Positions 15,674-24,262 of a stretch of DNA of 44,348 bases are shown one piece after another. The position numbers and the translations under genes are program-made. Below the pieces are notes generated by a model, which saw only the letters and a program-made list of their open reading frames with translations, made no database searches and had not been told where the DNA came from. Position 1 is the first letter of the stretch. Every line of letters starts with the position of its first letter. Origin of the DNA: Burkholderia sp. (GTDB taxonomy: Bacteria > Pseudomonadota > Gammaproteobacteria > Burkholderiales > Burkholderiaceae); assembly GCA_030151225.1 (NCBI GenBank), contig JASLEG010000267.1, positions 1-44,348 on the forward strand, given 5' to 3'.

Positions 15674-16765
15674 ATGCCGGATCTCGACGCTCCGCTCCCC
15701 CGAAGGCTCGCCGTGCTCGCCTGCACGGCCTTGATCGCGCTCGGCGTGGTCGCGCCCGCCGCTCGTGCGGCAGATACGGCCGCCGCGCCCGCTCGTGCGT
15801 CCGGCGCCACCGCCGCCTCCCATGCGAGCGCGGCCTCGGCCACCACGGTCGGCGCCGCATCGCCATCGTCCACGGCCTCGGCTGCCGCGCCCACCTCCGC
15901 AGCGTCCGCCACCGACGAACCCGAGGTGCCGGCCGTGCTGCCGCCCCCGGTCTATCACCCCGCCCCCACCACGGCCGATGAAGCGGCCGCGCTCACGCAC
16001 CGCGCGCTCGCGATGCGCGCCGCCTACGCCGCCGAAGTCACGCGCCGCCTGAACCTGCCGGCGGCCGCGCAGCATGCCTACGCGGTGCGCCTGCAGCAGG
16101 CGCTCGCCGCCAAGGGCCACGACACGCTGGCCGACGAATACGTGGTGCTCGTCGACCGCTCGCCGAACGTGCAGGCGCTGTTCCTCTATTTCCGCGCCAG
16201 CGCCGCGAGCGACTGGCTCATGATCGGCGCCTCGCCGGTCGGCACCGGCTGGCCCGGCCAGTACGATCATTTCGTGTCGCCGACCGGCGTGTTCGAGCAT
16301 TCGCCCGTCAACATGGATTTCCGCGCCGAGGGCACCGAGAACGACAACGGGATTCGCGGCTACGGCGCGCGCGGCCGGCGCATCTTCGATTTCGGCTGGG
16401 TGAACGGGCAGCGCGGCTGGGGCAAGGGTGGCGTGTCGCCGATGCGCTTCCAGATGCACTCGACCGATCCGGACAAGCTCGAACCGCTGCTCGGCATCCG
16501 TCACTCGAAGGGCTGCGTGCGGATTCCCGGCTCGCTGAACGCGTTCCTCGACCGGCGCGGGATCCTCGATGCCGACTACGAGACGCGCGCCGAACAGGGC
16601 GACGTGCCGCGCGTGCTGCACGACATGCCGCGCGAGGCCACGCCGGACGCGGGCCGCTACCTCGTGGTGATCGACACCGGCACGACGAAGCGCCCCGCGT
16701 GGTCGCCGCTGCCGGGGCATGCCGCGTGGCGCAAGGTGCCGAAGGGCGGCGACACGGCCGATTGA
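15674..16765 (+). CDS. Secreted L,D-transpeptidase (YkuD domain)
   Basis: 363 residues with a strong AGGAGG ribosome site. A signal sequence (residues 1-33) ends near AARAADTAA. An Ala/Ser/Thr/Pro-rich linker runs to about residue 100, followed by the catalytic domain (about 155-335). FQMHST (His262) and IRHSKGCVRIP contain the YkuD motif HxxG/SxxCxR, with Cys281 as nucleophile. Periplasmic L,D-transpeptidases form 3-3 peptidoglycan cross-links or attach proteins to peptidoglycan; which applies here is not clear. The WGKGGVSP insertion belongs to the larger proteobacterial YkuD proteins. It stands alone and converges with a PNPOx-type gene. Confidence 0.87.
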   Translation: MPDLDAPLPRRLAVLACTALIALGVVAPAARAADTAAAPARASGATAASHASAASATTVGAASPSSTASAAAPTSAASATDEPEVPAVLPPPVYHPAPTTADEAAALTHRALAMRAAYAAEVTRRLNLPAAAQHAYAVRLQQALAAKGHDTLADEYVVLVDRSPNVQALFLYFRASAASDWLMIGASPVGTGWPGQYDHFVSPTGVFEHSPVNMDFRAEGTENDNGIRGYGARGRRIFDFGWVNGQRGWGKGGVSPMRFQMHSTDPDKLEPLLGIRHSKGCVRIPGSLNAFLDRRGILDADYETRAEQGDVPRVLHDMPREATPDAGRYLVVIDTGTTKRPAWSPLPGHAAWRKVPKGGDTAD

Positions 16766-16787
16766 GGCCGGCTCCCGCCCGGGACCG

Positions 16788-17471
16788 TCACGCGAACCGC
16801 ACTGCCTCCCATTCGCGCACGTAGGCCGGCTCGCCGGCCGGCGCGGCGTTCATTGCGTCCGCCACCGGCGCGCCATGCGCCACGCCCAGCGGCAGCACGC
16901 CGGCCCACACCGGCAGGCTCAGGTCGTCGGCATCGTCGTTGGGGCCGCCCGTGCGCACCTTCGTCACAGCCTCGTCGAAGCCGATCCGCAGCACCGTGGT
17001 GGCGGCCAGTTCCTTCGCATTGCCCGCGCGCGCCTCGCGGCTGCGCCCCGGCGCGAGGCGTTCCATGAACACGTCGAGCGCGTGCGCCTTGTCCGCCTCG
17101 GGCACCACCTCGAAGCTGCCGTAGATCATCGCCGACCGGTAGTTCATCGAATGATTGAACGCCGAGCGCGCGAGCACGAGCCCGTCCAGATGCGTGATCG
17201 TCACGCAGGCCTGCGCACCGCCGGCGGCCAGCTTCAGCATGCGGCTGCCGTTCGAGCCGTGGATGTACAGATGGGCGCCGTCGCGCCAGCACGCGGTGGG
17301 GATGCAGTGCACGCCGTGGGCGTCGGCGAACCCGACGTGGCACACGTACGCGGCGTCGACGATCGCCTCGAGCGTGGCGCGATCGTAGCCCGCGCGATGC
17401 GCCTCGCGACGCACGCGCGTACGCTCGGTGGGAGGAAGGCTCGCGGCGGCGCGCGCAACGGATTCGGTCAT
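16788..17471 (-). CDS. Pyridoxamine 5'-phosphate oxidase-related FMN-binding protein
   Basis: 227 residues. The split-barrel flavin-binding fold is shown by AYVCHVGFADAHGVHCIPTACWRDGAHLYIHGSNGSRML in segments (residues 40-80), ACVTITHLDGLVLARSAFNHSMNYRSAMIYG, and a C-terminal VWAGVLPLG. This is the family of nitroimidazole-resistance-like (NimA) and PNPOx-like proteins, not the biosynthetic PdxH. It is divergent from a MocR regulator 97 bp away, a frequent pairing, so it is probably controlled by PLP or a related vitamer. The specific reaction is unknown. Confidence 0.88.
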   Translation of the reverse strand: MTESVARAAASLPPTERTRVRREAHRAGYDRATLEAIVDAAYVCHVGFADAHGVHCIPTACWRDGAHLYIHGSNGSRMLKLAAGGAQACVTITHLDGLVLARSAFNHSMNYRSAMIYGSFEVVPEADKAHALDVFMERLAPGRSREARAGNAKELAATTVLRIGFDEAVTKVRTGGPNDDADDLSLPVWAGVLPLGVAHGAPVADAMNAAPAGEPAYVREWEAVRFA

Positions 17472-17520
17472 CTCGTGGCTCCGGAAGACTGGCGTGGAAA
17501 GATCCGGACGATACGGAAAT

Positions 17521-17532
17521 CATGGCACCATG
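17521..17532. promoter_or_regulatory. CATGG-CA-CCATG element between PNPOx and MocR genes
   Basis: CATGG (17521-17525) and CCATG (17528-17532) form an inverted repeat in the 97-bp divergent region, 36 bp before the MocR start. Candidate operator; MocR sites are often direct repeats, so this is tentative. Confidence 0.3.
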
Positions 17533-17568
17533 CGTAGATCCAGCCTCTCGCCATTTTCTGGAACCACG

Positions 17569-19077
17569 ATGGATTTCCGCGTTCTGCTGTCGATGCCCGC
17601 CCACGCCGCGCATACGTCCCACCCCGCCGGCCCGCTCGGCGACGGCCGCCTCACGCGCCAGCACCGGCTCTACGCGAGCCTGCGCGAGGCGATCCTGCTG
17701 CGCCGGCTCGACCCCGACATGGCGCTGCCGGCCTCGCGGGTGCTCGCCGAGACGCTCGGCATCGCGCGCAACACCGTGCTGTACGCGTACGAGCGGCTCG
17801 CCGCCGAGGGCTTCGTGATCGCGGATCGCCAGGGCACGCGCGTGGCGCGCACCGGCCTGCCGCCGGCACACGACGCGGCCGACGCGCCGCTCGCCCTGCC
17901 ACCGCTCGCGGAACGCGCCGCGAGCCTCGGCCGCCACGTCGATCATGCCAGCGACACCGGCGCCTTCGTGCCCGGCGTGCCGGCGCTCGACGCGTTTCCG
18001 CTGGCGGCCTGGCGGCGCGCCGTGGAGCGCGCGTGGCGCCGCGTCGGCGCGGCCCAGCTCGACTATCAGCACGCGGCCGGCAACCTGCGGCTGCGCCAGG
18101 CGATCGCCACCTATCTGCGCGTGTCGCGCGGCGTGGCCTGCGAGGCCGAGCAGGTGCTGATCACCGACGGCAGCCAGCATGGTCTCGATCTCTGCGCCCG
18201 CGCGATCGCCGACGAAGGCGACCTGGCGTGGATCGAGAATCCCGGCTACGGCGGCGCGCGCGTGGCGATGCAGGCGGCCGGGCTGCGCCTCGTGCCAGTG
18301 CCGGTGGATGCGCACGGGCTCGCGCCCACCCCGGCGCTGTGGCGCAGCGCGCCGCCGAAGCTCGTCTACATCACGCCCTCGCATCAATACCCGCTCGGCG
18401 CGGTGATGTCGCAGGAGCGGCGCATGGCGCTCGTGCAGGCCGCGCGCGAGGCGGGCGCGTGGATCGTCGAGGACGATTACGACAGCGAGTTCCGCCATCA
18501 CGGCACGCCGCTCGCCGCGCTGCAGAGCGCCGTGCGCGACGCGCCGGTGATCTACCTCGGCACCTTCAGCAAGGTGATGTTCCCGGCGCTGCGGGTAGGC
18601 TTCGTGGTGGCGCCGGCCGCGATCGCGCCGGCGCTCGAGCGCGTATCGTCGGCGCTCTCGCCGCGCGGCCGGCTCGCCGATCAGCTCGCGCTGGCGGAGT
18701 TCATCGAGGCCGGCCATTTCAGCCGCCATCTGCGCCGCATGCGGCGCGTCTATGCCGAGCGCCGCGACGTGCTGCACGACGCGCTCGTGCGCCGGCTCGG
18801 CGAGCGACTCACGGTATCGGCCGGCGACGGCGGCATGCATCTGTCGGCGCGGCTCGATGGGCCGCTGGCGGATCTGGACGTGGCGCGCGTCGCGCGCGCG
18901 CACGATCTGGTGCTGCGTGCGCTGTCGCCGTTCTGCCTGCCCGGCACCGATGCCTCGGCCTACAACGGCTTCGTGCTCGGCTACGGCAACGTGCCGGTGG
19001 AGGCGATCGAAAGCGGCGTGGCGCGGCTCGAACGCGCGCTCGACGAGGCAGCCCGCCTGGCGCGCGCGCCGGCATAG
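17569..19077 (+). CDS. MocR family regulator (GntR HTH fused to PLP aminotransferase domain)
   Basis: 502 residues from the ATG at 17569. The GntR winged helix is at about residues 28-95 (RLYASLREAILLRRLDPDM, LPASRVLAETLGIARNTVLYAYERL). A fold-type I aminotransferase domain fills about 130-500, with ITDGSQHGLDL, the PLP-ring aspartate segment EDDYDSEF (301-308), and the PLP-binding Lys335 in GTFSKVMFPALRVGF. Members such as PdxR and GabR use the second domain as a PLP or substrate sensor. The divergent PNPOx-family gene is the likely target. Earlier in-frame starts exist, but they extend into the shared promoter region. Confidence 0.92.
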   Translation: MDFRVLLSMPAHAAHTSHPAGPLGDGRLTRQHRLYASLREAILLRRLDPDMALPASRVLAETLGIARNTVLYAYERLAAEGFVIADRQGTRVARTGLPPAHDAADAPLALPPLAERAASLGRHVDHASDTGAFVPGVPALDAFPLAAWRRAVERAWRRVGAAQLDYQHAAGNLRLRQAIATYLRVSRGVACEAEQVLITDGSQHGLDLCARAIADEGDLAWIENPGYGGARVAMQAAGLRLVPVPVDAHGLAPTPALWRSAPPKLVYITPSHQYPLGAVMSQERRMALVQAAREAGAWIVEDDYDSEFRHHGTPLAALQSAVRDAPVIYLGTFSKVMFPALRVGFVVAPAAIAPALERVSSALSPRGRLADQLALAEFIEAGHFSRHLRRMRRVYAERRDVLHDALVRRLGERLTVSAGDGGMHLSARLDGPLADLDVARVARAHDLVLRALSPFCLPGTDASAYNGFVLGYGNVPVEAIESGVARLERALDEAARLARAPA

Positions 19078-19171
19078 GCAGCCGATATCGCGGCCTCATC
19101 CAAAACGTATTGGTCAGACAGCGGCTTCGTGACGTAGGCTTGTTGCCCCGCTGCCCGATGCAGCGCTTCCG

Positions 19172-20026
19172 ATGGCGAACGAAACGATGAAAACCCGGAT
19201 CCGGTGGTCGATCATGGCGAGCACGCTGCTCGCCTTCGCGTGTACGGGCCGCGCGAACGCGCAGGCCGCGCCCGAAGTCGCCACGCCCTCGGCCGCCTTC
19301 GCCACGCGCCTCGCCGTGCAGGACCTGCCGCTGCCCGACGGCGCGCATCAGCGCGTGCTGTTCTATGGCCCGGCCGGCGCGATGCGCGGCGTGATCGTGA
19401 TGTTTCCGGGCGGCGCCGGCGATGTGGGCATCGAGCGCGACGGCGCGATCCGCCACGACACCAACTTCGTGGTGCGCACGCGCGAGCTGTGGGCGCGGCT
19501 CGGCTACGGCGTGGTGATCGTCGATGCGATCGGCCGCGCCTCGCTGCGCGGCGAGCGCAGCACCGAGGCGTATCGGCAGGTGATCCGCGAGATCCTCGAC
19601 TATGCACACACGCTCACCGATCGCCCGCTCTGGGCGATGGGCACGAGCCAGGGCTCGATCGCGGCAATGGCGGCCGGCTCGAGCGCGCGCGACGGCGAAC
19701 TGGCCGGCATCGTGCTGACCGAGTCGGTCTCCGTGGTCGGCCACTCGGGCGAGACCGTGTTCGACGCTCGGCCCGCGCGGGTGCGGGCGCCGGCGCTGGT
19801 GGTGGCCAATCGCGACGACGTCTGCACCGTCGCACCGCCCTCGCGCGCCGACGAGATCGCGCACGCGATGAGCGCCACCAGCGCCACCGTGCTGCGCGTG
19901 GAAGGCGGCGTCACGCAGTCGTCGAATCCGTGCAGCTCGCTGTCGCCGCACGGCTATTTCGGCATCGAGAAACCGGTCGTGGCCGGCATCGCGCGCTGGA
20001 TGCGCGACGTCACGCCGGCCGACTGA
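19172..20026 (+). CDS. Secreted alpha/beta hydrolase
   Basis: 284 residues. A signal peptide (about residues 6-31, ending RANAQA) suggests a periplasmic or secreted enzyme. The nucleophile elbow is GTSQGS (GxSxG), with an oxyanion-loop candidate FPGGAGD and a catalytic-His candidate in SPHGYFG near residue 260. No known family is closer than general dienelactone-hydrolase-like esterases. The start may be the ATG at 19172 or the one at 19187; the signal peptide is intact either way. It converges with another secreted hydrolase across a strong hairpin. Confidence 0.75.
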   Translation: MANETMKTRIRWSIMASTLLAFACTGRANAQAAPEVATPSAAFATRLAVQDLPLPDGAHQRVLFYGPAGAMRGVIVMFPGGAGDVGIERDGAIRHDTNFVVRTRELWARLGYGVVIVDAIGRASLRGERSTEAYRQVIREILDYAHTLTDRPLWAMGTSQGSIAAMAAGSSARDGELAGIVLTESVSVVGHSGETVFDARPARVRAPALVVANRDDVCTVAPPSRADEIAHAMSATSATVLRVEGGVTQSSNPCSSLSPHGYFGIEKPVVAGIARWMRDVTPAD

Positions 20027-20042
20027 TTCATACTTCGGGCAT

Positions 20043-20078
20043 CGCCCGATATCGATGCGCACGCGACGATATCGGGCG
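20043..20078. terminator. Strong bidirectional hairpin between two hydrolase genes
   Basis: Perfect 12-bp arms CGCCCGATATCG (20043-20054) and CGATATCGGGCG (20067-20078) around a 12-nt loop, in the 57-bp gap between convergent stop codons. There is no T-tract, but length and position fit a shared terminator. Confidence 0.7.
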
Positions 20079-20083
20079 GGCCC

Positions 20084-20863
20084 TCACTTCGCCTCGCCGG
20101 TCGCCTCGAGAATCAGGTTCGCCACTTCGGTCGGGTGCGAGAGCAGCGACACGTGGCTCGACGGGATCTCGATCGTGTGCGCGTGCATGCGCTGCGCCAT
20201 GAAGCGCTCGAGATCCGGGTTGATGGTGCGATCCTGCGTCGACACCGCGTACCAGGTCGGCTTGTCGTGCCATGCGGCCACGGTGGTCTTCGCCATCGTG
20301 ATCGGCTTGCCCATCGGCTGCTGCACCGCGTAGTAGACGCGCGCCTCGGCCGGCGGCAGATCGCCCGCGAAATCGTGCACGAAGGCCTGTTCGGACAGCT
20401 TGCCGTAACCGTCGGCCGACCATTGCAGGCCCGCCGAAGCCGGCGCGGCCGGGAATTTCTTCGTCAGCGCCGGGTAATCCTCGCCGGCATCGGGCGCGCG
20501 CGCCGCGATATATACGAGGCCGGCCACCTTCGGGTCGTCGCCGGCCTGGCTGATCACCATGCCGCCATACGAGTGCGCCACCAGCAGCGTGGGGCCGTCC
20601 TGCTGCGCGAGCGCGCGCTTGACGGCATCGACGTCGGCATCGAACGAGGTGGTGGGATTCTGCACGGCGGTGACGTGCAGGCCCTTCGCCTGCAGCAGCG
20701 CAATCACCTTGGCCCAGCTCGAACCGTCGGCATACAGGCCGTGCACGAGCACGACGTTCTTGATCGGCGCGGCGGACGCGTTGTCCTGCGCGAGCGCGGC
20801 GGTGGCGCCCGTCAGGGCGGTACAGGTCAGAACGGCGGCGGCGACGAGCGACTTCAGCTTCAT
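20084..20863 (-). CDS. Secreted alpha/beta hydrolase (EstC-like)
   Basis: 259 residues. Signal peptide (MKLKSLVAAAVLTCTALTG to about residue 25, ALAQ cleavage region). Then IKNVVLVHGLYADGSSW with the HG oxyanion segment, the nucleophile elbow VAHSYGGMV, and a catalytic-His candidate in PSSHVSLLSHP near the end. This matches the small alpha/beta hydrolases related to EstC and hydroxynitrile-lyase-like enzymes that act on esters; the substrate is unknown. GGAGAA precedes the ATG. It is divergent from an SDR gene 263 bp away. Confidence 0.85.
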   Translation of the reverse strand: MKLKSLVAAAVLTCTALTGATAALAQDNASAAPIKNVVLVHGLYADGSSWAKVIALLQAKGLHVTAVQNPTTSFDADVDAVKRALAQQDGPTLLVAHSYGGMVISQAGDDPKVAGLVYIAARAPDAGEDYPALTKKFPAAPASAGLQWSADGYGKLSEQAFVHDFAGDLPPAEARVYYAVQQPMGKPITMAKTTVAAWHDKPTWYAVSTQDRTINPDLERFMAQRMHAHTIEIPSSHVSLLSHPTEVANLILEATGEAK

Positions 20864-21126
20864 GGGAATTCTCCGGTAACGGTGATGGATGCCACGGCCC
20901 GCTCCCTCGCATCCGAAGGATGACGTATCGAAACGCCGCGGTCATGACTGGGCGAACACGGCACCCGCGCGTTTATTCCCACGTCATGCAAAATTTTTTC
21001 ACGCCGCGCGATCCGCCCCCGCCGTCGAGCCCCGCTGCCCGCTGTCCGGCGGCGTGGCACCGCATTTGCTGAGGATTCCGGGAATGCGCCCACGCGCCCC
21101 GTTCCCTCCACTTTCGGAGTCCCACC

Positions 21127-21921
21127 ATGCAGATCGATCTCACCGGCAAGACCGCCCTCGTCACCGCCTCCACCAGCGGCATCGGTTACGCCATCGCCGA
21201 GGGCCTCGCGCGCAGCGGCGCCACGCTGATCCTCAACGGCCGCAGCGAGCGCTCGGTCGACGCCGCGCTCGCGATGCTGCGCTCGTCCGTGCCGCGCGTG
21301 CACGCCTCGGGCGTGGCGGCCGACCTCGCCACCGCCGCCGGCGCGCGGCACCTGATCGAAGCCGCGCCGAGCGTGGACGTGCTGGTCAACAACGCCGGCA
21401 TCTATGGCCCGAAGCCGTTCTTCGACATCGACGATGCCGAATGGGAGCAGATCTTCCAGACCAACGTGATGTCGGGCGTGCGCCTCTCGCGCCATTACCT
21501 CGCGGGCATGCTCGAGCGCGACTGGGGCCGCGTGGTGTTCATCTCGTCGGAATCGGCGCTGAACATCCCGGTGGACATGATCCAGTACGGCATGTCGAAG
21601 ACGGCCCAGCTCGCGATCGCGCGCGGGCTGGCCAAGCTCGCGGCCGGCAGCGGCGTGACCGTCAATTCGGTGCTGCCGGGGCCGACGCTGTCGGAGGGCG
21701 TGAAGGCGATGCTGAAGGACACCGCGGACAGCGAGGGCCGCACCGTGGACGAGGTGGCCGTGGATTTCGTGCGCACCCATCGCGCGAGCTCGATCCTGCA
21801 GCGGCCGGCGACGACCGAGGAAGTGGCGAACCTGGTGGTGTACGTGTGCTCGCGGCAGGCGTCGGCCACCACGGGCGCGGCGCTGCGCGTGGACGGCGGG
21901 GTGGTGGACACGCTCGCCTGA
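21127..21921 (+). CDS. SDR family NAD(P)-dependent oxidoreductase
   Basis: 264 residues. TALVTASTSGIGYAIAEGLA with the dinucleotide loop (TASTSGIG in place of the usual TGxxxGIG), LVNNAGIYGPKPF, FISSESALNIP, and the catalytic YGMSK. The C-terminus (TTGAALRVDGGVVDTLA) is typical of FabG-like dehydrogenases. GGAG lies upstream of the ATG. It is divergent from the secreted hydrolase and may share control with it. The substrate is unknown. Confidence 0.88.
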   Translation: MQIDLTGKTALVTASTSGIGYAIAEGLARSGATLILNGRSERSVDAALAMLRSSVPRVHASGVAADLATAAGARHLIEAAPSVDVLVNNAGIYGPKPFFDIDDAEWEQIFQTNVMSGVRLSRHYLAGMLERDWGRVVFISSESALNIPVDMIQYGMSKTAQLAIARGLAKLAAGSGVTVNSVLPGPTLSEGVKAMLKDTADSEGRTVDEVAVDFVRTHRASSILQRPATTEEVANLVVYVCSRQASATTGAALRVDGGVVDTLA

Positions 21922-21979
21922 AGGTCGAAGGAAAACCCGCCGAAAGGGGGGGAAACGAGCGCGGCGCCGGTTCGGTCGC

Positions 21980-22390
21980 TCAGGATGCCGGTGCCGCGTG
22001 GCGCAGCAGGCCCTTGCGGTCGGCGTCCATGCAGGTGTCGAAGCCGTGGTGGGTGACGAGCCCGTGGTGGTTGAACACCACGTAGTACGGGCGGTGCTCG
22101 TCGCCGTGATGGAGCACGTAGTTGTAGCACATGCCGGTCCCGCTGCGCACCATCCAGACGCTCGACGGATTGCCGCCGGCGCCCACCACGCGCTGCTGGG
22201 TGGCACCCGGCTGCGCGGCCGCCCGCGGCACCGGCAGCCGCGCATACGAGAACGAGGGGTGATACAGCCAGCCGAACCACGAGCAGCCCGACAGCAGCAG
22301 GCTCGCCGCGAACGGCAGGGCCGCGCGCGAACAGCGCTGAGGCGTGGGGAGCATGTCGGTCATCACGCGGGCAACACGATCGGTCGTCAT
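21980..22390 (-). CDS. Small lipoprotein of unknown function
   Basis: 136 residues. A signal region (AALPFAASLLLSGCSW) ends in the lipobox LLSGC, so lipidation is expected. The mature part contains SYARLPVPRA, ATQQRVVGAGGNPSSVWMVRSGTGMCYNY and PYYVVFNHHGLVTHHGFDTC, with two Cys that could pair and a His-rich end. I do not recognise a family. Starts at 22390, 22363 and 22354 are all possible; the first was kept because AGGA lies about 12 bases ahead. It lies downstream of the AI-2E-type gene on the same strand, with a hairpin in between. Confidence 0.65.
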   Translation of the reverse strand: MTTDRVARVMTDMLPTPQRCSRAALPFAASLLLSGCSWFGWLYHPSFSYARLPVPRAAAQPGATQQRVVGAGGNPSSVWMVRSGTGMCYNYVLHHGDEHRPYYVVFNHHGLVTHHGFDTCMDADRKGLLRHAAPAS

Positions 22391-22439
22391 CCGTGCATCC
22401 TAATCCACCTCTGGGCTGTCATTGTGAATTTCCGTGAAC

Positions 22440-22469
22440 ACCGGCACGGCGTGCCGCTTCGATGCCGGT
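22440..22469 (-). terminator. Alternative hairpins between AI-2E-type and lipoprotein genes
   Basis: ACCGGCA (22440-22446) pairs with TGCCGGT (22463-22469). Its left arm can instead pair as CGGCAC/GTGCCG (22442-22447, 22451-22456). The two structures exclude each other. On the minus strand this lies after the AI-2E-type gene and before the lipoprotein gene. A terminator or leader switch is possible; no T-tract is visible. Confidence 0.35.
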
Positions 22470-22526
22470 TCGTTGCGCGCACAAGCATAGCGCGCATCCG
22501 CGGCACCGGTCGGGCGGACAAAATGA

Positions 22527-23618
22527 TCAGGTGCGCGCGTGATCGATCCAGTCGGTCCACAGCACGGTGAGCACCGTCATCAGCGCGGGACCGATGAACA
22601 GGCCGAGCAGGCCGAAGGTTTCCGCGCCGCCGAGAATGCCGAACAGCACCAGCAGGAACGGCAGCCGCGCCGAGCCGCCGATCAGCACCGGCCGGATGAA
22701 GTGCTCGGCCACGAACACCACCACGAAGCCGTAGATCGCGAGCCCGATCGCCCAGGCCGCCGCGCCCTTCAGGAAGAACAGCCACAGTGCGGCGCCGCAG
22801 AACACGATCGGCGCGCAGAACGGCAGCATGGCGGCCACCGCGGTGACGAGGCCCAGCAGCGCCGCGTGCGGCACGCCGGCCAGCGCATAGGCCACGCCGA
22901 GCAGCGCGCCCTCGCCGAGCCCCACCACCACCAGGCCGGTGACGGTGCCGTAGATGGCCGAGGCCATGCGCCGGATCAGCGACGCGCCGTTCGCGCCGAA
23001 CGCGCGCTGCACGCCGCGCATCAGCGATTCGGATACACGCGGGCCGCCCTGGAAGATCACGAAGAGCGTGACGAGCATGAAGCCGAACAGCATGGCCGCG
23101 TGCACGATGTGCGAGCCGAACGCGCGGCCATAGGTGACGAAGGTCGCGCCGTTCATGCCCTTCACGCCGGCCGGCGTCTTCAGCGGCTGCGCGAGATGCG
23201 CCTGCCACCACGCGGCGGCCTGCTGCGCGCCGAACGGCAGGTGGTTCACCGCGTCGGGCATCGGGATGCCGTTCGCGCGCGCGTCGCGCACCCACGCGAA
23301 CACGTCGTGGAACTGCGCGGCCGCCTGCACCACGGCGATCGCCACGGGCACCACCAGCAGCAGGCCCACCGCCGAGGTCAGCACCAGCGACACGATCGTG
23401 GTGCGGCCCTTCAGGCGCTGGAGCCAGGACAGCCGGTCGAGGCGCCGCAGCGCCGGCCACAGCGCGATGGCGATCACGCCGGCCCAGGCCACGGCGGGCA
23501 GGAATTCGCGGATCACCCACAGCGCGAGCGCGACGAGCACGGCGTACAGCACGCCGAGCGCGATCGCCTGAGCCTTGGGACGCGCAGGCTCCAGCGCGGG
23601 ACGGGACGGTTGATTCAT
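22527..23618 (-). CDS. AI-2E family transporter (PerM/YdiK-like)
   Basis: 363 residues with about eight hydrophobic helices. The family features are the N-terminal AIALGVLYAVLVALALWVIREF, the C-terminal GGAETFGLLGLFIGPALMTVLTVLW read in segments, and the central GLVVVGLGEGALLGVAYALAGVPHAALLG. The family includes AI-2 exporters and sodium/proton-linked transporters, so the substrate is not settled. The start at 23618 lies about 10 bases after GAGAG. It is preceded on the same strand by the rubredoxin gene, separated from it by a terminator. Confidence 0.9.
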   Translation of the reverse strand: MNQPSRPALEPARPKAQAIALGVLYAVLVALALWVIREFLPAVAWAGVIAIALWPALRRLDRLSWLQRLKGRTTIVSLVLTSAVGLLLVVPVAIAVVQAAAQFHDVFAWVRDARANGIPMPDAVNHLPFGAQQAAAWWQAHLAQPLKTPAGVKGMNGATFVTYGRAFGSHIVHAAMLFGFMLVTLFVIFQGGPRVSESLMRGVQRAFGANGASLIRRMASAIYGTVTGLVVVGLGEGALLGVAYALAGVPHAALLGLVTAVAAMLPFCAPIVFCGAALWLFFLKGAAAWAIGLAIYGFVVVFVAEHFIRPVLIGGSARLPFLLVLFGILGGAETFGLLGLFIGPALMTVLTVLWTDWIDHART

Positions 23619-23737
23619 CGGGACACTCTCATCGGATAGAGCGATGCCGGTCAGGGCGAATTCGCCATCTTAAAGGACGATCACGCCGGGCTTGCGAAAA
23701 GCCTAAACAATCGTGCTCATCCGAATGAAAGGGAAAG

Positions 23738-23756
23738 CGCTCGCACAAGGCGAGCG
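23738..23756 (-). terminator. Rho-independent terminator of the rubredoxin gene
   Basis: CGCTCGC (23738-23744), loop of five, GCGAGCG (23750-23756). On the minus strand the stem is followed by CTTTCCCTTTCATT, a T-rich tail. It begins 7 bp beyond the rubredoxin stop. Confidence 0.65.
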
Positions 23757-23763
23757 GCGCGAC

Positions 23764-24213
23764 TCAGAAGGTCATCAGCGCGAAATCTTCCTTGCCCACG
23801 TCGCAGAGCGGGCAGCGCCAGTCGTCGGGCACGTCTTCCCAGCGGGTGCCCGGTGCGAGGCCGGAATCGGGGTCGCCCGTGGCCTCGTCGTAGACCCAGC
23901 CGCAGATCACGCACACGAACTGGCGCAACGCGGTGGCCGGGGCGCTCGGCGCGGCATCGGTGGCTGCGGCAGGTACGGCGGTTGCGGTGGTGCTGTCCGC
24001 CTCGGCGGCTGCCGAGGCATCGTCGAGGCTGAGCACGAACGGCTCGGCGCCATGCGCGGGATTGCCGGCCAGATAGGCGTCGAGCGCGCGATACAGGCGA
24101 TCGGCGGCCGCCGCATCGAGTTCGATGCGCAGCGGTTCATCCAGCGTGGCAGCCCCGCCGGCCAGCCGGCGCGGCGAGAATTGCAGTTCGAGAGCGGTCC
24201 CTTTCTTGTACAT
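23764..24213 (-). CDS. Rubredoxin with N-terminal extension
   Basis: 149 residues. The C-terminal about 50 residues are a rubredoxin: FVCVICGWVYDEATG, DPDSGLAPGTRWEDVPDDW and RCPLCDVGKEDF, with iron ligands Cys101, Cys104, Cys134 and Cys137. The first about 60 residues (LELQFSPRRLAGG, RIELDAAAADRLYRALDAYL) are a compact region of no recognised family, joined by an Ala/Thr/Ser linker (about 65-97). Free rubredoxins are about 55 residues, so the extension is unusual. As an electron carrier it could serve a hydroxylase or stress reductase. It is divergent from a TetR gene with an operator in between. Start chosen at MYKKGTAL, just left of that operator. Confidence 0.82.
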   Translation of the reverse strand: MYKKGTALELQFSPRRLAGGAATLDEPLRIELDAAAADRLYRALDAYLAGNPAHGAEPFVLSLDDASAAAEADSTTATAVPAAATDAAPSAPATALRQFVCVICGWVYDEATGDPDSGLAPGTRWEDVPDDWRCPLCDVGKEDFALMTF

Positions 24214-24233
24214 GAGGCAAATTCTGAAAATCG

Positions 24234-24262
24234 GATACCGGATGGTATCTGTATACTGACAG
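24234..24262. promoter_or_regulatory. TetR operator candidate over the divergent promoter
   Basis: GATACC (24234-24239) and GGTATC (24244-24249) are a perfect 6-bp-arm repeat with a 4-nt spacer. It is followed at once by CTGT-N6-ACAG (24249-24262), which encloses a -10-like TATACT (24252-24257) for the TetR gene. Binding here would block both divergent genes. Confidence 0.6.

Noticed and set aside
24249..24262. CTGT-N6-ACAG as a second LexA box
   Set aside because: The spacer is 6 nt, not 8, and it adjoins a better TetR-type inverted repeat.
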